From Mycobacterium avium subsp. avium (lineage in GTDB: Bacteria > Actinomycetota > Actinomycetes > Mycobacteriales > Mycobacteriaceae), in NCBI RefSeq assembly GCF_009741445.1, contig NZ_CP046507.1, positions 1-64,000 on the forward strand: a stretch of 64,000 nt of DNA, given 5' to 3'. Below, in pieces: positions 43,938-52,401 of the stretch. Position numbers and translations under genes: made by a program. A model generated the notes under the pieces. The model did no database searches and was not told the origin of the DNA. It worked only from the letters and a program-made list of their open reading frames with translations. The stretch's first letter is position 1. The number at the start of each line of letters is the position of its first letter.

Positions 43938-46268
43938 ATGGCGAGTTTCGGCAGTGAGCTGCTGGCCGCCGCGCTCGCCGGGACCACCGCCGACGAGCAG
44001 CCGCTGCGTCATGTGGCCGAGTTGCCGCCGCGCAGTGGCCGGCCGCACGACTGGCCGGCGTGGGCCGAGCCGGAGGTGGTCGGCGCGTTCGCCGCGCGCG
44101 GGATCAAATCACCCTGGTCGCATCAGTTCACGGCCGCCGACCTGGCCTGGTCGGGCCGTCACGTGGTGGTCAGCACCGGCACCGCGTCGGGCAAGTCGCT
44201 GGCCTATCAGCTTCCCGCGCTCAACGCGTTGGCCACCGACCCGCGGGCCCGGGTGCTCTACCTGTCGCCGACCAAGGCGCTCGGCCACGACCAGTTACGC
44301 GCCGCGCACGCGTTGACCGCGGCGATTCCGCGGCTGCGGGAACCCGGTTTCGCGGTCGCCCCCACCGCCTACGACGGCGACAGCCCCACCGAGGTGCGCC
44401 GCTTCGCGCGGGAGCGGTCCCGCTGGGTATTCTCCAACCCGGACATGATCCATCTGTCCACGCTGCGCAACCACGCCCGCTGGGCGGTGCTGTTGCGCGG
44501 CCTGCGCTTCGTGATCGTCGACGAATGTCATTACTACCGTGGGGTTTTCGGTTCCCATGTGGCGATGGTGCTACGCCGGCTGTTGCGGTTGTGCGCCCGG
44601 TACGCCAGCGCGCCGGCGGTGATCTTCGCCAGCGCGACAACGGATTCGCCCGGCGCGACGGCCGCCGAGTTGATCGGGCTGCCGGTGCGGGAGGTCACCG
44701 AAGACGGTTCCCCGCAGGGGGCGCGGACGGTGGCGTTGTGGGAGCCGGCGCTGCGGGCCGATCTGGTGGGCGAGAACGGTGCGCCGGTGCGCCGTTCCGC
44801 CGGTGGGGAGGCGGCGCGGGTGATGGCCGACCTGATCGCCGAGGGTGCGCAGACGCTGACATTCGTCCGGTCGCGCCGGGCGGCCGAGTTGACCGCGCTC
44901 GGCGCGCAGGCCCGGTTGGACGAGATCGCCCCGGAGTTGTCGGCGCAGGTGGCGTCCTATCGCGCCGGCTATCTCGCCGAGGACCGCACCGCCCTCGAGC
45001 GGGCGCTGGCCGAGGGCCGGCTGCGGGGCCTGGCCACCACCAACGCGCTGGAGTTGGGGGTCGACATCGCCGGGCTGGACGCGGTGGTGCTGGCCGGTTT
45101 CCCGGGCACGGTCGCCTCGTTCTGGCAGCAGGCCGGGCGGTCCGGGCGGCGCGGCCAGGGGGCGCTGGTGGTGCTGATCGCCCGGGACGATCCGCTGGAC
45201 ACCTACCTGGTGCACAACCCGGCCGCGCTGCTGGGCAAGCCGGTCGAGCGGGTGGTGATCGACCCGCGCAACCCCTACATTCTGGGTCCGCAATTGCTGT
45301 GTGCGGCAACGGAATTGCCGCTGCAGGAGGCGGAGGTGCGCGAGCTGGACGCCACCGAGGTGGCCGAGGGCCTGGTGGACGACGGGCTGCTGCGGCGGCG
45401 GAACGGGAAGTACTTCCCGGCGCCCGGCCTGCAGCCGCACGCCGCGGTGGACATCCGGGGAGCGGGCGGCCAGGTCGTCATCCTCGAGGCCGACACGGGC
45501 CGGTTGCTGGGCAGCGCCGGCGCCGGGCAGGCACCGGCGTCGGTCCATCCGGGCGCGGTCTACCTGCATCAGGGCGAGAGCTACGTCGTCGACTCGCTGG
45601 ATCTGCAGGAGGGCATCGCGTTCGTGCACGCCGAGGATCCCGGGTATGCGACGTTCGCGCGGGAAATCACCGACATCGCCGTCACCGGCGCCGGGGAGCG
45701 GCTGGTCTTCGGGCCGGTCACCCTGGGCCTGGTGCCGGTGCGGGTCACCCACCGGGTGGTGGGCTACCTGCGCCGCCGCCTGTCCGGGGAGGTGATCGAC
45801 TTCATCGAACTGGACATGCCGGAGCACACGCTGGCCACCACCGCGGCGATGTACACCATCACCGAGGAAGCGTTGCGGGACAACGGCATTGACGGCCCGC
45901 GCATCCCCGGGTCGTTGCACGCGGCCGAGCACGCGGCGATCGGGTTGCTGCCGCTGGTGGCCAGCTGCGACCGCGGCGACATCGGCGGCTTGTCCACCGC
46001 GGTGGGACCCGAACCCGCCGGCCTGCCCAGCGTCTTCGTCTACGACGGTCACCCCGGTGGGGCCGGATTCGCCGAGCGGGGCTTTCGCCGGGCCAGCACC
46101 TGGCTGGGGGCGACGGCCGCCGCCATCGAGGCGTGCGAGTGCCCCCGGGGCTGCCCGTCGTGCGTGCAGTCGCCCAAGTGCGGCAACGGCAATGACCCGC
46201 TCGACAAGGCGGGCGCGGCGCGGGTGTTGCGATTGGTCCTCGCGGAGTTGGACGGAGGGCCGCGCTGA
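43938..46268 (+). CDS. DEAH-box DUF1998 helicase (Rv3649 homologue, MrfA-like)
   Basis: This is a superfamily 2 helicase. The 776-residue product has Walker A STGTASGKSLAYQ, the DECH box in VIVDECHYYRG, SATT and a late QQAGRSGRRGQGALVVL motif. The C-terminal DUF1998 domain has a four-cysteine cluster (CECPRGCPSCVQSPKCGNG). B. subtilis MrfA, of the same architecture, repairs mitomycin lesions. Known as the helicase of the 'helicase/secretion' neighbourhood, it accompanies the Tad-like genes downstream. ATG 43938 was chosen over a longer frame that runs through the cspA leader. Confidence 0.9.
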   Translation: MASFGSELLAAALAGTTADEQPLRHVAELPPRSGRPHDWPAWAEPEVVGAFAARGIKSPWSHQFTAADLAWSGRHVVVSTGTASGKSLAYQLPALNALATDPRARVLYLSPTKALGHDQLRAAHALTAAIPRLREPGFAVAPTAYDGDSPTEVRRFARERSRWVFSNPDMIHLSTLRNHARWAVLLRGLRFVIVDECHYYRGVFGSHVAMVLRRLLRLCARYASAPAVIFASATTDSPGATAAELIGLPVREVTEDGSPQGARTVALWEPALRADLVGENGAPVRRSAGGEAARVMADLIAEGAQTLTFVRSRRAAELTALGAQARLDEIAPELSAQVASYRAGYLAEDRTALERALAEGRLRGLATTNALELGVDIAGLDAVVLAGFPGTVASFWQQAGRSGRRGQGALVVLIARDDPLDTYLVHNPAALLGKPVERVVIDPRNPYILGPQLLCAATELPLQEAEVRELDATEVAEGLVDDGLLRRRNGKYFPAPGLQPHAAVDIRGAGGQVVILEADTGRLLGSAGAGQAPASVHPGAVYLHQGESYVVDSLDLQEGIAFVHAEDPGYATFAREITDIAVTGAGERLVFGPVTLGLVPVRVTHRVVGYLRRRLSGEVIDFIELDMPEHTLATTAAMYTITEEALRDNGIDGPRIPGSLHAAEHAAIGLLPLVASCDRGDIGGLSTAVGPEPAGLPSVFVYDGHPGGAGFAERGFRRASTWLGATAAAIEACECPRGCPSCVQSPKCGNGNDPLDKAGAARVLRLVLAELDGGPR

Positions 46269-46350
46269 GCGCAGGGGCGGGCGACGAAATCCGCGGGCCG
46301 GTTCACCCGGGCCTGCCCCGGACCCGCCCGGTCACCGTAAAATCGTCCGC

Positions 46351-47388
46351 ATGGCCCACGACTGGTTGCTCGTGGAGACGCTCGGGGGTGATCCCACCGT
46401 TGTGGCGCAGGGCCGTCAGCTCAAGAATCTCGTGCCGATCACCACGTTCCTGCGCCGCAGCCCCTACCTCTCCGCGGTTCGGACGGCGATCGCCGAGTCG
46501 GTGCAGACCGGCCAGGCATTGACCAGCATCACCCCCAAGCGCGACCGCGTCATCCGCACCGAACCGGTGGTGATGTCCGACGGATTCATCCACGGCGTGC
46601 ACGTGTGGACCGGGCCGTCGGACATCGAGCCGCCGGAGCGGCCGATTCCCGGGCCGCTGAAATGGGACCTGACGCTGGGGGTAGCCACCGACACCCGCGA
46701 ATCGCTGATCAACAGCGGCAAGAACCCCGAGGTCGAGGTCACGTTCGGCCGGGCGTTCGCCGAGGATCTCCCGTCGCGTGAGCTCAACCCGAACGAAACC
46801 AAGGTGCTGGCGATGGCGGTCAAGGCCAAACCCGATCAAACACTGTGCAGCACTTGGGATCTCACCGACTGGCGGGGCGAGGCCATTCGGATCGGTTTCG
46901 TGGCGCGCACCATCTTGGAGCCGGGGCCCGACGGCCGGGAACACCTGGTGGCGCGGGCGATCAACTGGCAGGCCGAGCAGAAGGGGCCCGCGGTGTCGAC
47001 CGACGATCTGGCGCAGCGGATCCTGTCCGGGCTGGCCCAGGCCGGGGTGCACCGCGCGCTGATCGATCTCAACAATTGGACGCTGTTGAAATGGCTGGAT
47101 GAGCCGTGCACCTTTTACGACTGGCGCAGCAGCGAGACCGGCAAGCCCCGGGTCCACCCCGACGACCACGCCGTGATGTCGGCCATGACAGAGGAATTCA
47201 GCGGGGGCGCCACCAGCAGGGTGCTGCGGCTGGCCGGGCACGACGGCGATTGGGTGCCGGTGCACATCACGGTGAACCGCGTGGAACTCGAGCCGGACGC
47301 CTACGCCGGGCTGGTCTCGCTGCGGTTGCCCACCGAGGAAGAGCTGGCCGCCGCGGGCCTGCCGCAAGCCACCGGCGGAACGCCTTAG
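46351..47388 (+). CDS. Conserved cytosolic protein (Rv3651 homologue)
   Basis: The 345-residue product (MAHDWLLVETLGGDPTVVAQ) has the same length as Rv3651, which is reported to fold as tandem PAS/GAF-like domains. Visible conserved stretches are GVHVWTGP, STWDLTDWRGEAIRIGF and FYDWRSSETGKPRVHPDDH; the last resembles a PAS core. A sensory role is possible but not shown. The PE gene found before it in M. tuberculosis is absent here. It converges on the Tad cluster with a 4-bp overlap. Confidence 0.85.
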   Translation: MAHDWLLVETLGGDPTVVAQGRQLKNLVPITTFLRRSPYLSAVRTAIAESVQTGQALTSITPKRDRVIRTEPVVMSDGFIHGVHVWTGPSDIEPPERPIPGPLKWDLTLGVATDTRESLINSGKNPEVEVTFGRAFAEDLPSRELNPNETKVLAMAVKAKPDQTLCSTWDLTDWRGEAIRIGFVARTILEPGPDGREHLVARAINWQAEQKGPAVSTDDLAQRILSGLAQAGVHRALIDLNNWTLLKWLDEPCTFYDWRSSETGKPRVHPDDHAVMSAMTEEFSGGATSRVLRLAGHDGDWVPVHITVNRVELEPDAYAGLVSLRLPTEEELAAAGLPQATGGTP

Positions 47389-47678
47389 CCGGTCGCCGGG
47401 CCCGCCCGCGCGGCGGCGACGGCGGTGCCGACGGCGCCGACCGCCACCCGCGCCGTGACGACGACGTCGAGACCGTCTGCGACACAACCGATGTCGTCGA
47501 CCCGCATGGAGTGGGCCACGGCCGCGGCCCGGGCGCAGGCCGCATCGGCTCCCGACGGCAACCGGGCCGCGGCGGCCAGGGCCGCCAGATCGGCCGCCGC
47601 CTGGGCCCGGTGCCGCGCCACCACCGCGGCACCGAGGTAGACCGCGGCACCGGTCGCCGACAGCAGCACCACCACCAT
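47385..47678 (-). CDS. TadE-like minor protein (Rv3654c family)
   Basis: This small pseudopilin-like protein is last in the Tad cluster. From the ATG at 47678 it has 97 residues, beginning inside the hydrophobic helix MVVVLLSATGAAVYLGAAVV, then RHRAQAAADLAALAAAARLP. The in-frame sequence just upstream reads RGERGSATLVAAW, the charged-Gly-Ser segment expected before the helix in TadE/G proteins. The true start is therefore probably upstream, but no ATG, GTG or TTG is in frame there. Confidence 0.65.
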   Translation of the reverse strand: MVVVLLSATGAAVYLGAAVVARHRAQAAADLAALAAAARLPSGADAACARAAAVAHSMRVDDIGCVADGLDVVVTARVAVGAVGTAVAAARAGPATG

Positions 47679-47709
47679 CCAGGCCGCGACCAGGGTGGCC
47701 GACCCGCGC

Positions 47710-48036
47710 TCACCGCGCCGGCTCGGCCGCCGAGACCGCCTGGGCCCGAATATCGAGGGCGGGCAACAGTTTCGAATGCGCGACAACGGTGGCCACCAGC
47801 AGGTCGCCGTCGCGGCGCAGGTCGACCCGCGCCCCCGCGGGCGCGAGGCGGGCCGCGGCCGCCGTGGCGGAGCGTTCGTCGCCGCGGGCGGCCAGCCGGG
47901 CGGCCTCGCGGGCGGCGTCGACACAGCGCACCTGCATCGAAACCGCGGTGATCCCGGCCAGGCAGGCCACCAGCACCACGACGAGCGAGGCGATGCCCAG
48001 TGCCGCCTCGACGGTGCTGGCGCCGGCACAGCCGGC
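47710..48036 (-). CDS. TadE-like pseudopilin (Rv3655c homologue), start unresolved
   Basis: The frame encodes GASTVEAALGIASLVVVLVACLAG, a class III signal-like helix seen in TadE here cut only for reading. VSMQVRCVDAAREAARLAARG follows, and the protein ends SAAEPAR at the TGA 47712-47710. TadE proteins are minor pilins of Flp/Tad systems. No canonical start codon lies in frame between the upstream stop region and the helix. The given start just marks the first codon after the previous gene. A small indel or an unusual start is possible. Confidence 0.65.
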   Translation of the reverse strand, partial: AGCAGASTVEAALGIASLVVVLVACLAGITAVSMQVRCVDAAREAARLAARGDERSATAAAARLAPAGARVDLRRDGDLLVATVVAHSKLLPALDIRAQAVSAAEPAR

Positions 48037-48239
48037 TATACCTTGGTGTTGAGCGCGCGACCGATGATGTTGGTCAGCGCGGACACGATGGAATCGCCGG
48101 TGACCACGGTGTAGAGCACCGCCCCGAAGGCGGCCGCCGCGATGGTGCCGATGGCGTACTCGACGGTCGACATGCCCGACTCGTCGGCCACCAGCACCGC
48201 CACACGAGCCGAGAATTTGCGAAACACCTTGCGCATCAA
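48036..48239 (-). CDS. DUF4244 Flp-pilin-like protein (Rv3656c homologue)
   Basis: The 67-residue product has a basic N terminus, a processing-like segment DESGMSTVEYAIG with Glu at position 5 after the Met, and one hydrophobic helix. This is the layout of Flp-type pilins. It probably forms or mimics the major subunit of the Tad-like apparatus. It is preceded by the secretion-system F-family gene on the same strand. Confidence 0.85.
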   Translation of the reverse strand: MMRKVFRKFSARVAVLVADESGMSTVEYAIGTIAAAAFGAVLYTVVTGDSIVSALTNIIGRALNTKV

Positions 48240-48254
48240 TGACTTCCTTTCCTT

Positions 48255-48857
48255 TCACAACAGCCCGGACCGCAACACGTCGCCGGCCAGCCCGGCCACC
48301 ACCGGGACGATGCCCAGGCAGACGAACGCCGGCAGGAAGCACAGACCCAGCGGCCCGGCGATCAGCACCCCGGCCCGCTCGGCCGCGGCGGCAGCCGTAT
48401 GGGCGGCGTCGCTGCGGGACTGGTCGGCCAACTCGGCGACGCCGCCGGCCAGCGCCGCGCCCGAGGCCGCCGAACGCCGGGCCAACCGCAGCAGCGCGTC
48501 GATCTGCGGGTCGGCCGGGCCGCCCGGCGGGTCCGGCGGCATCGACCATGCGACGGCGGGATCGGCGCCGAGCGCCAGCAGGTCGGCGGCGCGGCGCAGC
48601 ACCCGCCCCAACTGCGCCGGGGCGGACGGGACCGCGGCCGCCGCGGCGGCTGACACCGCCATCCCCGCGCCCAGGCATACCGCCAGCACGTCGAGACAGG
48701 AGGCGATCGCCAGCGGATCGGGGCCGCGCCCCCGCCCCGGGCCCGGCTCACGCCTTGGCCCCTCGGCCCGCGCCGGCGTGCCGGCACGCCGGCGCGTCAG
48801 CGAGGGGCCGGGGCCCATCAGCACGGCCGCGGCCAGCAACACCGCCGCTAGATCCAT
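48255..48857 (-). CDS. Type II secretion F-family membrane protein, TadC-like (Rv3657c homologue)
   Basis: The 200-residue product has an N-terminal helix, a cytosolic T2SSF-type helical domain (VLRRAADLLALGADPAVAW, LARRSAASGAALAGGVAELA), and a C-terminal helix (LGLCFLPAFVCLGIVPVVAG). TadC-type proteins form the inner-membrane platform with TadB. The upstream TadB-like gene ends 7 bp before it. Confidence 0.85.
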   Translation of the reverse strand: MDLAAVLLAAAVLMGPGPSLTRRRAGTPARAEGPRREPGPGRGRGPDPLAIASCLDVLAVCLGAGMAVSAAAAAAVPSAPAQLGRVLRRAADLLALGADPAVAWSMPPDPPGGPADPQIDALLRLARRSAASGAALAGGVAELADQSRSDAAHTAAAAAERAGVLIAGPLGLCFLPAFVCLGIVPVVAGLAGDVLRSGLL

Positions 48858-48864
48858 CTGCGCG

Positions 48865-49668
48865 TCATGCCATCACCCGATCGACGATGCGGTCGGCCCA
48901 CAGCAGCCCGGCGCAGGCCAGCGTCGCGCCGACGAGCAGCAGCCACCCACCCACCTGCCCGCCCAGCAGGAAATCCAGCGGCCGGGCGCCGATCAGTTGG
49001 CCGAGCAGCACGCCGAGCACCGGCAGGGCGGCCAGGATCGCCGCGGTGGCCCGCGCGCCGGCCAGGCTCGATGACACCCGGGCCGAGAACCGTTGCCGCT
49101 CAGCGATATCCCGCTGCGCGGCGCGCATCAGGGTGGCTATGCCCAACCCGTGGTCGCCGGCCAGCCGCCAGCACAGCGCGAGCCGCTGCCAGTGCTCGGG
49201 CCGCGCCGAGCCGCGCGACGCGGCGGCCAGGCCGGCCGCGACGTCGGCGCCCAGCCGGGCCCGGGCCGCCACCGAGCGCAGCGCCACCGCGACCGGGCCG
49301 GCGGTCTCGCCGGCGGCGACGTCGAACGCGCGCACCGGATGCGAGCCGGCCCGTAGCTCGCCGACGAGCACGTCGAGCGCCGTTTCCAGTGCCCGGCCCT
49401 CGCCGGCGGCGCGGCGGATCCGGCCGCGGCGGCGATGCCGCAGACCCGCCGTCGCGGCCACCACCGCGCCGGCCAGCACGCTCGGCAACGGCAGCACGGC
49501 CAGGGCCGCGCAGCCGGCGCCGGCGGCCACCCAGCCCAGCCCCGCGAGCCGGCGCGCCGATGGCCGCCGGCTGCCCGTCACCGCCACGCCCAGCCGGCGC
49601 CGCGGCGAGGGCGGCCCGACGACGAGGGCAACCGCTAGCAGCAACGCACCCACCACCGGCCCGGTCAT
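48865..49668 (-). CDS. Type II secretion F-family membrane protein, TadB-like (Rv3658c homologue)
   Basis: The 267-residue product has N-terminal helices (VVGALLLAVALVVG; AGCAALAVLPLPSVLAGAVV), a T2SSF domain (LDVLVGELRAGSHPVRAFDVA, LCWRLAGDHGLGIATLM), and two C-terminal helices. ATG at 49668 overlaps the stop of the ATPase gene (ATGA). Together with TadC it forms the membrane platform driven by the adjacent TadA-like ATPase. Confidence 0.88.
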   Translation of the reverse strand: MTGPVVGALLLAVALVVGPPSPRRRLGVAVTGSRRPSARRLAGLGWVAAGAGCAALAVLPLPSVLAGAVVAATAGLRHRRRGRIRRAAGEGRALETALDVLVGELRAGSHPVRAFDVAAGETAGPVAVALRSVAARARLGADVAAGLAAASRGSARPEHWQRLALCWRLAGDHGLGIATLMRAAQRDIAERQRFSARVSSSLAGARATAAILAALPVLGVLLGQLIGARPLDFLLGGQVGGWLLLVGATLACAGLLWADRIVDRVMA

Positions 49669-50840
49669 GACGGCATCCGGTCTTCCAGCACCCGCCGCAG
49701 CAGCGGGGCGGCCTCGGTCATCCCCCGGTCGGCGTGCCACACCGTGACCGAGCGCACCCGTTCCTGAACCCGTTGCAGCACGGCGATTTCGCTGAGTCGC
49801 CGCCGGCCGGCGCGGTTGCGCTCGACGTGCAGCAGCACCTGCACGGCGGCGGCGAGTTGACTGTGCAGCGCGGCACGGTCGAGCCCGCCGAGCGCACCGA
49901 GGGCCTCCAGCCGGGCCGGCACCTCGCCGGGGTTGTTGGCGTGCACGGTGCCCGCGCCGCCGTCGTGCCCGGTGTTCAGCGCGGCCAGCAGGTCCACCAC
50001 CTCGGCGCCGCGGACCTCGCCGACCACGATGCGGTCGGGCCGCATCCGTAACGCCTGGCGGACCAGCTGGCGCACCGGGACCTCGCCGACGCCTTCGACG
50101 TTGGCGCACCGTGCGACCAGCTTCACCAGATGCGGGTGCGGCGGCGCCAATTCGGCGGCGTCCTCGACGCAGACGATCCGTTCGTCCGGCGGTACCGCGC
50201 CCAGCATGGCGGCCAGCAGCGTTGTCTTGCCGGCGCCGGTTCCCCCGCTCACCAAAAACGCCAACCGCGCGGCGATGATGTCGGCGACCAGCGCCGCGGC
50301 GGCCGGCTCGATCGCGCCCGCGGCGCTCAGCGCCGCCAGGTCCTGACTGGCCGGCCGCAGCACCCGCAGCGACAGGCAGGTACCGGCGGCCGCCACCGGC
50401 GGCAGCACCGCGTGCAACCGCACCGCGAACCCGCCGGCGCCGATGCCGGTCAGCTCGCCGTCCGCCCACGGTTGCGCGTCGTCCAGACGCCGGCCGGCCG
50501 CCAGCGCCAGCCGCTGCGCCAACCGGCGCACCGCGGCCTCGTCGGGAAAGCGAATCTCGCTGCGCCGCAAGCCGTTACCGTCATCCACCCAGACCGCGTC
50601 CGGCGCGGTGACCAGCACGTCGGTGGTGCCGTCCGCGCACAGCAGCGGTTCCAGGATGCCGGCGCCGGTGAGCTCGGTCTGCAGGGTGCGCAGGTTGGCC
50701 AGCACCTCGGTGTCACCGAGCATCCCGCCGGACTCGGCCCGGATCGCGGCGGCCACCACCGACGCGGGCAGCGGGGCGCCCAGCGGCACGGTTTCGCCGG
50801 CCAGCCGCTCGCGGACCCGGTCGATCAGCGAACTGCTCAC
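49665..50840 (-). CDS. Secretion ATPase, TadA/CpaF-like (Rv3659c homologue)
   Basis: This type II/IV secretion ATPase powers pilus or secretion assembly. The 391-residue product has Walker A SGGTGAGKTTLLAAML, an Asp box CVEDAAELAPPHPH, Walker B MRPDRIVVGEVRGAEV and a His box GTVHANNP. The start is GTG at 50840, overlapping the ssd stop by 4 bp; M. tuberculosis annotation uses a shorter N terminus. No prepilin peptidase or secretin gene is in the window. Confidence 0.92.
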   Translation of the reverse strand: MSSSLIDRVRERLAGETVPLGAPLPASVVAAAIRAESGGMLGDTEVLANLRTLQTELTGAGILEPLLCADGTTDVLVTAPDAVWVDDGNGLRRSEIRFPDEAAVRRLAQRLALAAGRRLDDAQPWADGELTGIGAGGFAVRLHAVLPPVAAAGTCLSLRVLRPASQDLAALSAAGAIEPAAAALVADIIAARLAFLVSGGTGAGKTTLLAAMLGAVPPDERIVCVEDAAELAPPHPHLVKLVARCANVEGVGEVPVRQLVRQALRMRPDRIVVGEVRGAEVVDLLAALNTGHDGGAGTVHANNPGEVPARLEALGALGGLDRAALHSQLAAAVQVLLHVERNRAGRRRLSEIAVLQRVQERVRSVTVWHADRGMTEAAPLLRRVLEDRMPS

Positions 50841-51952
50841 GCCGCCTTGCCCTTTCGCCGCGCACCGGCCGGCGGCAGCACGCCCAGCACCTGGCGGGCC
50901 GCCACCGCGAGCGCGGACCGCCGCCCCAACCGCAGGCCGACGCGCTCCACCTGCGCGCCGAGTTGCGGCTGCGCCTTGATGGCCGCCAGCAGCGGCAGCC
51001 CGGTGATGCCGGCGATCTCGGCGGCCCGCAGTCCGCCCGGAGATGGCCCGCGCACCACCAGGCCCACGTTGGGGTTGACCGCGGCCAGGACCGGGGCCAG
51101 CGCCCCGGTCGCCGCGCACGCGCGCACGTCGCAGCGGCTCACCACCACCACCAAATCGGCGGCGCCCAAGGCGGCCTGCGCGGCGTCGGTGAATCGGCGG
51201 GGCAGGTCGCAGATCACGCTGACCGCCCCGCGGCGGCCGGCGTCGACGACGGCGTGCACCGGCCCGGCGTCCACCTCGTGACCGCGCCGGGTTCCCGACA
51301 GCACGCTGACGCCGCGGTGCCGCGGCAACGCATCGCGCACCGCCGCCCAATTGAGCCGGCCGCCCTGCAGCGCCAGGTCCGGCCAGCGCAGCCCCGGGGT
51401 GTTCTCGCCGCCGAGCAACAGCTCGATCCCGCCGCCCCACGGGTCGAGGTCCACCAGCAGCGCGTCGCCGGCGGCCTGGGCCAGGGCGACCGCGAGCAGG
51501 GAGGCCCCGGCGCCGCCGCAGCCTCCGATGACGGCGACCGCGTGCCCGCGTTGCCCGTCGTCGCGCGACGATTCGGCCGCCTCGGCGAGCTCACCGACCA
51601 GGGCGGCTTCGTGTTCGGGCAGCCGCAGCACCCGCGCGGCGCCGATGCGCACGGCCGCCGCCCACGTCGTCGTCGCGGGTTCGGCCGCCGTCAGCACCGT
51701 GACGTGATCGCGGCGGGGCAGCGCCCAGCGCCCGCAGCGCGCCGCCGCCGCAGCGTCCAGCACGACGGCCGCGGCCGCCGCCCAGGTCTTACGACTCACC
51801 GCGGCCGCGTCGCCGGCGTGCACCACCCGCACCCCGGCGGCGGCCGCCACCCGATCCAGCTCGGCGCGCAGCTCGGGCTCGGCCAGCATCGCCAACACAC
51901 CCGCCGAACCCGCCGGGTAATCGGGGCACTGCGCCCCGGAGCCGCCAGTCAT
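50837..51952 (-). CDS. ssd: CpaE/MinD-like protein Ssd (Rv3660c homologue)
   Basis: The 371-residue product has an N-terminal receiver-like domain (about 1-125) and a C-terminal MinD/ParA-type fold with VAVIGGCGGAGASLLAVALA and LLVDLDPWGGGIELLLG. The P-loop reads GGCGGAGAS, lacking the usual Lys, so ATP hydrolysis is doubtful. CpaE proteins localise Tad machineries; the M. tuberculosis homologue Ssd affects septum placement. It is the first gene of the Tad-like operon. Confidence 0.88.
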   Translation of the reverse strand: MTGGSGAQCPDYPAGSAGVLAMLAEPELRAELDRVAAAAGVRVVHAGDAAAVSRKTWAAAAAVVLDAAAAARCGRWALPRRDHVTVLTAAEPATTTWAAAVRIGAARVLRLPEHEAALVGELAEAAESSRDDGQRGHAVAVIGGCGGAGASLLAVALAQAAGDALLVDLDPWGGGIELLLGGENTPGLRWPDLALQGGRLNWAAVRDALPRHRGVSVLSGTRRGHEVDAGPVHAVVDAGRRGAVSVICDLPRRFTDAAQAALGAADLVVVVSRCDVRACAATGALAPVLAAVNPNVGLVVRGPSPGGLRAAEIAGITGLPLLAAIKAQPQLGAQVERVGLRLGRRSALAVAARQVLGVLPPAGARRKGKAA

Positions 51953-51959
51953 CCGTCCA

Positions 51960-52250
51960 CTGTGCGGGGCCGTGACGTTGGCACACCAGTGCCAGATGCG
52001 GATTTGGGGATAGAGACGCCACTGTGCACAAACCCGGCGCGGGCGCGCACCGCCAGCGACGGCGGGCCGATTCTCCGCAACGCGCCCAGGACCGGTCGGA
52101 GCGCGCCAAACCCGGGGGAAACAGCCCGGAAAGACCCGAGAAAAGGGACGACCCCCGCCAGGGGGGGAGGAGGCGAGGGTCGTCGTGCATCAGCCCCGGG
52201 GGGTCGGGCTGATACACCCTCGGCTCAGGCCGAGTAATGCTTACTATACA
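51960..52250 (+). ncRNA. Probable Ms1 (MTS2823-type) 6S-like RNA
   Basis: The 449-bp gap between the ssd and Rv3661 homologues is where mycobacteria encode Ms1/MTS2823, an abundant RNA that binds core RNA polymerase in stationary phase. It is rich in paired segments: ACGACCC/GGGTCGT (52148-52183), ATCAGCCC/GGGCTGAT (52189-52213) and CTCGGC/GCCGAG (52219-52234). The last two may be the 3' end and terminator. Strand follows M. tuberculosis. Both ends are approximate. Confidence 0.6.
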
Positions 52251-52401
52251 CATGACAGTCGGCAGTAACGCAATAGATCATTTTCCGAAAAAACACGTTG
52301 AGCCGCGAAAACACTGCCTCATCGGCCCCCGGTACGGCCCTGAGCGGCCATTTCCGGTGCGGGATCGCGGCCGGGCGGGACCGTCGACCTATGCTGGGGC
52401 G

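Noticed and set aside
44060..45892. 610-codon frame overlapping the helicase gene
   Set aside because: It is out of frame with the clear helicase motifs and is Gly/Arg/Ala-biased, as expected of a +1 shadow.
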